Below, piece by piece: positions 7,392 through 12,665 of a DNA stretch of 12,665 bases. A program made the position numbers and the translations under genes. The stretch is from Candidatus Hydrogenedentota bacterium (GTDB taxonomy: Bacteria; Hydrogenedentota; Hydrogenedentia; Hydrogenedentales; SLHB01). The notes beneath the pieces were generated by a model. It was given only the letters and a program-made list of their open reading frames with translations, was not told where the DNA came from and made no database searches. How positions within the stretch are numbered: position 1 is the stretch's first letter; each line of letters opens with the position of its first letter. The stretch spans positions 1 through 12,665 of the forward strand of contig JAHDWY010000049.1 of the NCBI GenBank assembly GCA_023384315.1, written 5' to 3'.

Positions 7392-7420
7392 TTGCCGGCA
7401 ACTTCGAAATATCTTATGCT
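7392..7420 (+). promoter_or_regulatory. Weak sigma-70-like promoter for the second DUF4838 gene
   Basis: TTGCCG (7392-7397) and TATGCT (7415-7420) are spaced by 17 bases, each matching four of six consensus bases. It lies in the 169-base divergent region 7350-7518 and would give a leader of about 95 bases. Weak match; alternatives exist. Confidence 0.3.
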
Positions 7421-7504
7421 CTGATGAGGGGCGGACACAACGGGCAGGGCGAGTACCATGATTCAAGTTTTCATTCCGCTGATTTGGAATGCATTCTCGT
7501 CAAC

Positions 7505-7510
7505 AAGGAG
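7505..7510 (+). promoter_or_regulatory. Shine-Dalgarno AAGGAG fixing the start at 7519
   Basis: AAGGAG lies eight bases before the ATG at 7519. An earlier in-frame ATG at 7489 would add ten residues without a comparable site and would place charged residues ahead of the signal peptide. Confidence 0.75.
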
Positions 7511-7518
7511 AATATCCG

Positions 7519-9813
7519 ATGTACAGCCATCGATCGGTTCGTATCCTGACGTGGATTCTTGCGGCCGCGATCGCGGCTCCCCTCTTCGCCGAAGAATCGA
7601 GCTTCGTGCCGCTCGTGAAGGACGGCCGTCCCACGGTCTATCTGGACCGAACCAACGCCGACGATGTTATTGCGGTCGCGCTGGATGACTTCATCGCCAT
7701 TATTACCCGCATAAGCGGCGCGAAGATCCCCATTGAACCCGGTGACGGATTAACGCCGCTCTACGTCGGCGAAGCGGACCACTTCGAGTCGCTGAAGCTC
7801 GATGTACCGAAGCTGGATCCCGAAGGCTTTGTGATCCACGTTGCGCCGGACGCCATTCACCTCATCGGCGGATCGCCACTGGGTACGCAGCATGCCCTCT
7901 ACACCGTGCTCCGCGATCTCGGGTGCCGTTGGATCATGCCCGGCGCCATTGGCGAGTGCATACCCGAATCGAAGGACCTCGTTCTCGCGGTACAACACAC
8001 GGTCGACGAACCGGACTTTCTCTTCCGCGACATCTGGTACGCCTACGGCTGTTCGCCGGATGGGTCGCAACGCCGCGCGGAATGGCTGCGGCGCAACCGT
8101 ATGAACCGTCCCGCCATCCAGCACGGACACAATCTCACCAACACGCTCGCCGTATTCGCGCCCTTCGAGGAACGGCCGGAACTCTACTCGTTGAACGACG
8201 GCGAGCGGAAGAAGTCGCAGATCTGCACGTCAAATCCCGAGGTAGTCGAGTTGGTGGCCAAGGCCATCGCGCAGCATCTCGTTGCCCACCCCGAAACCAT
8301 CGCCTACTCGCTCTGCCCCGATGACAACACGGATTTCTGCGAATGCGACAACTGCACCGCGCTGGATTCCGGACGCATCGACAGCGGCGGCAAACCCAGC
8401 ATCTCCGACCGTTATCAGGTCTTTTTGAACGGCGTGTCTGAATATCTGAAGAGCAGTCATCCGAATGTGTGGCTGACCCACTATGCTTACAATGAAAACC
8501 ACACCGACCCTCCGGTCAACACGCCCGTCGACCCAAACACCTGCATCTTCGCCACGACAAGCGTGTACTGCTCCGCCCACGGCATCGGCGACGCCTTCTG
8601 TCGCTCGCGCGTGGCCTTCAAAGACCTGCTGGCGCAATGGACCTCGATGACAGACCACGTGTTCATTTACGAGTACGACCCGGTTCCCTACAGCGGCGGG
8701 CTTCCCTGGCCCATGTGGGAGTCGCACGCCCGGGAGATGGCGGCGTACAAGGCGCTCGGCGTCAAAGGCGTTTCTTTCGAAGGCCAGAACTCCTGGGCCG
8801 CCTACTTCCTGAATTACTGGCTTGCCGCGCAGTGCATGTGGGATTCCACGCTCGACGGCGACGCGCTATTCAACGACCTCATGCAATCGTTCTTCCAGGA
8901 AGCGGCCCCCGAGATGAGCGAGTATTACAACGCGCTCGCAGAACCGTTCCGCGGCCTCGAACGCAAGGTGGAGTGGGGCCTCTCGGAGTATCCGAAGTTC
9001 TTCACCCGTGATGTCGTGTCGCAGGCGGGCGAGGCTTTGGCGCGCGCACGGGCGAAGGCGAAGACGCCCGTGGTTCAGCAACGGCTGGAAATGGTCGGAC
9101 TTTCCCACGAGGAAATGGACGCGTACGTCACCTTCCGCACCGCGGACGACTCCGTCACCTTCGAGGAATACCAGCAAGCCATCGGCCGGCTGAACGCGAC
9201 CATCGATCGCATGGAAGCCATCAACGAGGACTACCTTCTCGCGGACATCGCCCGCGAAAAGACCGCCGTGGGAATCGCCGATCGCTTCGCACAGGAGCAA
9301 GGTTTCGTCAACCGCTGGCTTCTCTGCGGTCCCTTCGACAATCTCGGGATGGAAGGCCACGACAAGGCATACCCGCCGGAACAAGCGATCAATCTGGACG
9401 CGACCTACGAAGTTAAAGACGGCGTACCGGTGAAATGGCGTCCCAACCACACGCCGGAGTGGACCGGATACGTCGACCTGCTACCCGAATACGACGAGAC
9501 GGATTGGGTCTGCGCTTACGCCCTATGTTGGGTAACACTTGACGATGGACCCCGCGAGGTCATGTTCCGAATCGGGAGCAACGATTCCGTGAAAGCGTTC
9601 CTCAACGGCGAGGAGGTCTGGGACAACAAGATCAGCCGGCCCGCCGCCGCCGACGACGATCTCGTGCCGGTAACACTTCCCAAGGGCACGTCCACGGTCA
9701 TGCTGAAAATCGGCCAGACCGGCAAAGACTGGGGACTCTACTTCCGCATCACCGAACGCGACTCCGACGCCATCCCCCCAGGCCTGCACATATCCAACGA
9801 ACCGCCTAACTGA
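7519..9813 (+). CDS. Secreted DUF4838 protein with C-terminal beta-sandwich module
   Basis: From the ATG at 7519 the product has 764 residues. A signal peptide (R5, R8, hydrophobic 9-23, cleavage LFA-E at 24) leads into a GH67-like N-terminal domain: GFVIHV at 103-108, LIGGSPLGTQHALYTVL at 115-131 and LGCRWIMPG at 134-142. The DUF4838 core has YSLCPDDNTDFCECDNC at 263-279, with acidic D268/D269 and a CxCxxC cluster (C274, C276, C279). A helical region follows (about 440-590). From about 595 a separate module begins with RWLLCGPFDNLG and includes FLNGEEVW, a galactose-binding-like fold often attached to planctomycete-type secreted proteins. Compared with the 876-residue protein the barrel and Cys cluster are shared but the C-terminal module differs. 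Function is probably attack on or binding of an extracellular glycan; the reaction is not established. The neighbouring GDSL esterase is transcribed divergently. Confidence 0.88.
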   Translation: MYSHRSVRILTWILAAAIAAPLFAEESSFVPLVKDGRPTVYLDRTNADDVIAVALDDFIAIITRISGAKIPIEPGDGLTPLYVGEADHFESLKLDVPKLDPEGFVIHVAPDAIHLIGGSPLGTQHALYTVLRDLGCRWIMPGAIGECIPESKDLVLAVQHTVDEPDFLFRDIWYAYGCSPDGSQRRAEWLRRNRMNRPAIQHGHNLTNTLAVFAPFEERPELYSLNDGERKKSQICTSNPEVVELVAKAIAQHLVAHPETIAYSLCPDDNTDFCECDNCTALDSGRIDSGGKPSISDRYQVFLNGVSEYLKSSHPNVWLTHYAYNENHTDPPVNTPVDPNTCIFATTSVYCSAHGIGDAFCRSRVAFKDLLAQWTSMTDHVFIYEYDPVPYSGGLPWPMWESHAREMAAYKALGVKGVSFEGQNSWAAYFLNYWLAAQCMWDSTLDGDALFNDLMQSFFQEAAPEMSEYYNALAEPFRGLERKVEWGLSEYPKFFTRDVVSQAGEALARARAKAKTPVVQQRLEMVGLSHEEMDAYVTFRTADDSVTFEEYQQAIGRLNATIDRMEAINEDYLLADIAREKTAVGIADRFAQEQGFVNRWLLCGPFDNLGMEGHDKAYPPEQAINLDATYEVKDGVPVKWRPNHTPEWTGYVDLLPEYDETDWVCAYALCWVTLDDGPREVMFRIGSNDSVKAFLNGEEVWDNKISRPAAADDDLVPVTLPKGTSTVMLKIGQTGKDWGLYFRITERDSDAIPPGLHISNEPPN

Positions 9814-9819
9814 AGCGCA

Positions 9820-9906
9820 TTCAAGGAGCACAGGCTTCCAGCCTGTGTAGAGTTCATGTGCATCCTGCACATGGAAAACACAGGCTGGAAGCCTGTGCTC
9901 CTTGAA
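9820..9906. repeat. Nested 87-base palindrome filling a convergent gap
   Basis: Perfect 29-base inverted arms (9820-9848 and 9878-9906) enclose an 8-bp hairpin CATGTGCA-TCC-TGCACATG (9855-9873). Each outer arm also contains its own hairpin, CACAGGCT-TCC-AGCCTGTG at 9829-9847 and CACAGGCT-GGA-AGCCTGTG at 9879-9897. The DNA or RNA can therefore form either one long hairpin or three short ones with three-base loops. It starts 7 bases after the DUF4838 stop and ends just before the rhaT stop, so it occupies nearly the whole intergenic region. It could serve as a bidirectional terminator or be a mobile REP-like element. No T tract follows either arm. Confidence 0.85.
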
Positions 9907-9907
9907 C

Positions 9908-10948
9908 TCACCCAAGCTTATTGCCAACGCCCACAATAATCGTCGACAGAATCAGCACCGCGATCCCCGCCGCGATCCATCTGCGCGTCACGCTGCTGCT
10001 CCCCTTCCAGTCCCGGAACGCCAGCGCCCAGAGATTGCTGAACACGATGATAAAAGCCATGTGCAGCGTCCAACTGGAGAAATCGTAGCGCCCCATCTGC
10101 GTTGTGCCCATACCGTAGAACATGAACTGGAAGTACCAGATCGTGCCGGCCAGCGCCGAGAGCGCGTAGTTCCGTAGCGCCGGAGTACCGGCGAAGTTGA
10201 GATAGTCCCCCGCGCTGCGGTTCTTCCAGTTAAGATACACGCACCAGATGCAATTCGTTGTGAATCCACCCGCGAAGATTACGATGAGGACAGGCGTGTT
10301 CTGCCAAAGCGCGGGAGTGCCGTGCTCTACCGCAATCGCCGCGATAGGCTTCCCCGCCGCGAGCGCAAAGGCCATGCACGCGCTCATGACACCGGCAAAA
10401 ATGGCGACCCACACGCCCTTTCTGAAATTGAACTCCTGAATCGATGCCGACTTCTCGTCGGCGGATAATTCGCGCTCCTTGCGTATCCCCGCCTTGCCGC
10501 ACACGGCAATACCCGCGAGGCACACGCCAACACCCGCCAATACCGTCAACCCTGAAACATTGGTAAACATGGGAAGCAACGTGCCGTCAAACAGTGGCGG
10601 AATGAGCGTCCCGAACGCGGCACAAAACCCCAAGGCCAGCGCATACCCAAGCGATAGCCCAAGATACCGCATGGACAGGCCGAAGGTGAGTCCGCCGACA
10701 CCCCACAGAACGCCGAACACATAGCTCCAGAACAAACTCGAACCCGGCGATGCCTTTAGGATCGCTGCCGCATCGGGCGCCGCGAGCAGTGCAACGATCC
10801 ACGGCGCGATGATCCAGCTGAACACGCCGCCTACGAGCCAGTAGCTTTCCCACGCCCAGTTGCGCACACCCTTGAACGGAATGTAGAAACTGCCCGCGGC
10901 AAATCCCCCCACCGCATGCAGAAAGACCCCAAAAAACGGATTAACCAC
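9908..10948 (-). CDS. rhaT: L-rhamnose/H+ symporter RhaT
   Basis: This 346-residue inner-membrane protein has ten predicted membrane segments (roughly residues 5-24, 36-57, 72-92, 99-120, 134-150, 180-200, 217-240, 264-285, 292-312 and 324-343) with a charged cytoplasmic loop at about 151-178. It matches E. coli RhaT in length (344) and in motifs I recall: SWIIAPW (SWIILPW in E. coli), MRYLGLSLG (MRYLGMSMG), EFNFRKG (EFNLKKG), WYFQFMFYGMG (WYLQFFFYAWG) and SWTLHMAF (SWMLHMSF). RhaT imports L-rhamnose, and in E. coli L-lyxose, with protons. The start is a GTG at 10948 preceded by GGGGGAGA on the minus strand. It follows the isomerase gene by 21 bases, so the two are almost certainly one transcript. 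Family certain; the transported sugar here could be another deoxy or L-sugar. Confidence 0.93.
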   Translation of the reverse strand: MVNPFFGVFLHAVGGFAAGSFYIPFKGVRNWAWESYWLVGGVFSWIIAPWIVALLAAPDAAAILKASPGSSLFWSYVFGVLWGVGGLTFGLSMRYLGLSLGYALALGFCAAFGTLIPPLFDGTLLPMFTNVSGLTVLAGVGVCLAGIAVCGKAGIRKERELSADEKSASIQEFNFRKGVWVAIFAGVMSACMAFALAAGKPIAAIAVEHGTPALWQNTPVLIVIFAGGFTTNCIWCVYLNWKNRSAGDYLNFAGTPALRNYALSALAGTIWYFQFMFYGMGTTQMGRYDFSSWTLHMAFIIVFSNLWALAFRDWKGSSSVTRRWIAAGIAVLILSTIIVGVGNKLG

Positions 10949-10969
10949 GACGTTTCTCTCCCCCTGATG

Positions 10970-12478
10970 TCACAAACTGACGGTTTCGAACGGCAGCCCG
11001 AGCAATGTGGCGACCTTCTGAAAGACTCCCGCGTTCCTTCCAACCGACATGGCCACGTGATGGGTCGGACCCAAAGCAAACCACTCGTTCATGAACTGGG
11101 ACGGTCCTTTCGCGAACCGCACCGGGGTCATCGTATTGCCGATGCGGAGGATCTCTCCGTCCGTCGCCTCGCCCTGGTTGACGATCATCTTCAGCCGGCC
11201 ATCGACGGTTTGTGTGACGCCCAGAATCGTGATAGGGCCCGTCTTCACCTTCGCCTCCACCGAAACACCCGCGCCCCACTTCCCGTGGTACAAGCCCATG
11301 CCGCGCAAAATCGGCTTTTGATCGGAAATGCTGATATGGAAAGGACCATCGTGCCCCATGAGGATCGTCTGGTCTACGAAGTCCGTCGCCACAATCTCGC
11401 TGTAGCTGCCGCCCACGCACAGGATATCCGAGATCTTCATGGCGATGGCGGTCTTCATGTCGCCCTCGCCGGAGCAGGGGATCCCGCGCGCGGTCAACAG
11501 CGAATGACCCAGGATGAACCCCGCCTGCAACCGCTCGTACTCGTTGTCCGGCGCGCCGCGGTAGTAGTAGGTCAACGCGTCGAGATCGAATTCGCGCACG
11601 AGTTTCTCCTGCGCCACCGCCACCGTGCACGACCAGTCCAACTGATCCGGAGTCGGTTTCTTGGCGAGCGGGTCGGAGGGCGAATCCTCGCTGATGATGA
11701 AGAGGTCCTCGATCTCCCGCAGCTTGGCCTTCTTCTCCGCCTCAGTCACGTCGGCCACGAGCCGCGCCAGGTCGCACATTTCCAGAATCTCCACGTGCAG
11801 ACCCGTCTGCGCCTGGATCATCGTGAAATCGCTGTACATGTCCAGCATGCCGGGGTACGTGTGCCCGAGAAACCCCATGCGGCCGTACTGCAAGGTCCGC
11901 ACCACCGACGCCGCCCTTACCCACGCGTCGATCTCCTCCCACGCCGCGATGGCGTCGGGATGTTTCGACGTGGCCTCGTTCGCCACCGAAATCTGGGGCG
12001 TCATCTCCAGACCCAGCAGCCCGCTCACCACATGGAAGGGAATGCCCGACCGCGTGTAGGCGTTCGCGATCTCCGGTACGCAACACGCGCAGCAATGCGC
12101 CAGCCACTCCCCGGTTGCGGTCTTCGCGTAGTTCATCCGCTCGGACGGTTGCAGGTTCAAGACGATGGTAGGCCGTTTGCAGATCTGCTGAATCGGCAGA
12201 TGTGTCGCGCTCATCGCATAGGTGGCCGCGTGGCAGACCAGCAGGTCGACGCTCTGAGCGTTGAAGAACTCCCCCGCCGCGTGCGCCTTCGCTTCCGTGT
12301 CCACCATGCCGAAGTTGTGAACCTCGCCACGCGCCGCCAGCCGCCTCTCGACGAACTTGCCGTAGTCGATCAATCGATCGAGCAGCCCTTCAAACTGCTC
12401 CCAGTAATGGGCATGACCGATCGAGTACAGACCGATGCGGCCCTGCAATGCAGGCTTTATTGCAGACAACTCCGGCAT
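10970..12478 (-). CDS. L-arabinose/L-fucose isomerase-family protein
   Basis: From the ATG at 12478 the product has 502 residues, close to E. coli AraA (500), and no signal peptide, so it is cytoplasmic. The C-terminal half shows the sugar-isomerase metal site: GEGDMKTA at 337-344 with E338, GSYSE at 357-361 with E361, LMGHDGPFH at 373-381 with H376, and GPTHH at 470-474 with H474. These correspond to the Mn-binding Glu-Glu-His-His set of AraA (E306, E333, H350, H450). The N-terminal half is divergent from AraA, with a cysteine-rich CCACC at 129-133 and a DLLVCHAATYA strand at 78-88. Such enzymes convert an aldose to a ketose; the neighbouring rhaT suggests L-rhamnose, L-fucose or a related sugar rather than L-arabinose. 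The frame extends to a TTG at 12502, but GGGGTGAT (12483-12490) supports 12478. It lies in an operon with rhaT and a Gfo/Idh oxidoreductase. Confidence 0.85.
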   Translation of the reverse strand: MPELSAIKPALQGRIGLYSIGHAHYWEQFEGLLDRLIDYGKFVERRLAARGEVHNFGMVDTEAKAHAAGEFFNAQSVDLLVCHAATYAMSATHLPIQQICKRPTIVLNLQPSERMNYAKTATGEWLAHCCACCVPEIANAYTRSGIPFHVVSGLLGLEMTPQISVANEATSKHPDAIAAWEEIDAWVRAASVVRTLQYGRMGFLGHTYPGMLDMYSDFTMIQAQTGLHVEILEMCDLARLVADVTEAEKKAKLREIEDLFIISEDSPSDPLAKKPTPDQLDWSCTVAVAQEKLVREFDLDALTYYYRGAPDNEYERLQAGFILGHSLLTARGIPCSGEGDMKTAIAMKISDILCVGGSYSEIVATDFVDQTILMGHDGPFHISISDQKPILRGMGLYHGKWGAGVSVEAKVKTGPITILGVTQTVDGRLKMIVNQGEATDGEILRIGNTMTPVRFAKGPSQFMNEWFALGPTHHVAMSVGRNAGVFQKVATLLGLPFETVSL

Positions 12479-12482
12479 CGAA

Positions 12483-12490
12483 ATCACCCC
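12483..12490 (-). promoter_or_regulatory. Shine-Dalgarno GGGGTGAT fixing the isomerase start
   Basis: Read on the minus strand, GGGGTGAT matches seven of eight bases of the canonical GAGGTGAT and stands four bases before the ATG at 12478. It would lie inside the coding region if the TTG at 12502 were used, which argues for the shorter protein. Confidence 0.6.
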
Positions 12491-12529
12491 AGTTTGCGCC
12501 AACCGTTCACACGGCCATACGCGACGGCC

Positions 12530-12665
12530 CTACAGCATCACGGTCACGCCCGTATTCGCGGATTCATAACACGCGGCCAGCACCCTTTGACTGTGCAATC
12601 CCGCGTCCGCGCCGGCCGACGGCTCCGTCCCCTTGAGCACGGCTTCGGAGAAGGCCTCGATCTCG
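12530..12665 (-). CDS. Gfo/Idh/MocA-type oxidoreductase, C-terminus only
   Basis: Only the last 44 complete codons are inside the window (12530-12664; the first base belongs to a cut codon). They read EIEAFSEAVLKG, then a Pro-Ser-Ala-Gly-Ala-Asp-Ala-Gly stretch, then LHSQRVLAACYESANTG and the ending VTVML. This is the typical tail of NAD(P)-dependent Gfo/Idh/MocA sugar oxidoreductases (E-I-x-x-F, a loop, a helix with A-A-Y-x-S-A, G-x-x-V). Members oxidise or reduce hydroxyls of sugars, cyclitols and glycosides, often at C3. The NAD-binding half and substrate residues are not visible. It lies 51 bases upstream of the isomerase gene on the same strand, most likely in one operon with it and rhaT. 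Assignment rests on a short segment. Confidence 0.65.
   Translation of the reverse strand, partial: EIEAFSEAVLKGTEPSAGADAGLHSQRVLAACYESANTGVTVML

Noticed and set aside
7350..7466. N-terminal extension of the GDSL hydrolase by 39 residues
   Set aside because: The extension is Arg-rich and would bury the signal peptide; AGAGGA directly before the ATG at 7349 supports the short form.
9820..9906. CRISPR array or phage attachment site at the CACAGGCT repeats
   Set aside because: Units are inverted rather than direct, spacers are absent, and no integrase, Cas gene or tRNA is nearby.

Overview
The window looks like a chromosomal piece of a GC-rich, free-living Gram-negative heterotroph rich in secreted carbohydrate-active proteins. 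Secreted DUF1080, DUF4838, ceramidase-like, GDSL hydrolase and Tat-exported sugar isomerase-like proteins together are typical of Planctomycetota, Lentisphaerota and Hydrogenedentota. A Hydrogenedentota-like organism is my best guess, but no marker gene is present to settle it. No phage, transposase, CRISPR, tRNA or rRNA is visible.

Layout. (1) Bases 2-1884, plus strand: two tandem proteins of the neutral/alkaline ceramidase-like family, the first cut by the window edge. (2) Bases 2001-3789, minus strand: a Tat-exported TIM-barrel sugar isomerase/epimerase-like protein followed by a secreted DUF1080 (3-keto-disaccharide hydrolase family) protein. A strong hairpin at 1941-1974 separates them from region 1. 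(3) Bases 3991-6621, plus strand: a large secreted DUF4838-like protein, divergent from region 2 across a 201-bp control region. (4) Bases 6618-7349, minus strand: a secreted SGNH/GDSL hydrolase whose stop codon overlaps that of region 3. (5) Bases 7519-9813, plus strand: a clear DUF4838 protein, divergent from the GDSL gene. (6) Bases 9814-9907: an intergenic gap almost filled by a nested palindrome. (7) Bases 9908-12665, minus strand: an apparent operon, in transcription order, of a Gfo/Idh/MocA-type oxidoreductase (C-terminus only), an L-arabinose/L-fucose isomerase-family protein and an L-rhamnose/H+ symporter (RhaT).

Inferred joint role. Most proteins have export signals and carbohydrate-related folds. 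The RhaT-isomerase-oxidoreductase operon would import and process a small sugar, probably a deoxy or L-sugar. The exported DUF1080 protein, the TIM-barrel isomerase and the Gfo/Idh-type oxidoreductase match the protein classes of 3-keto-glycoside processing. The two DUF4838 proteins and the GDSL esterase are candidates for attacking a complex, possibly acylated glycan. This is a hypothesis from gene content: no experimentally assigned substrate can be read from the sequence, and no TonB/Sus transporter, sulfatase or regulator gene lies inside the window.

Starts were moved to internal ATG codons where a Shine-Dalgarno sequence and signal peptide required it (DUF1080, GDSL, the second DUF4838 gene and the isomerase). 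No gene-free stretch exceeds 201 bases.
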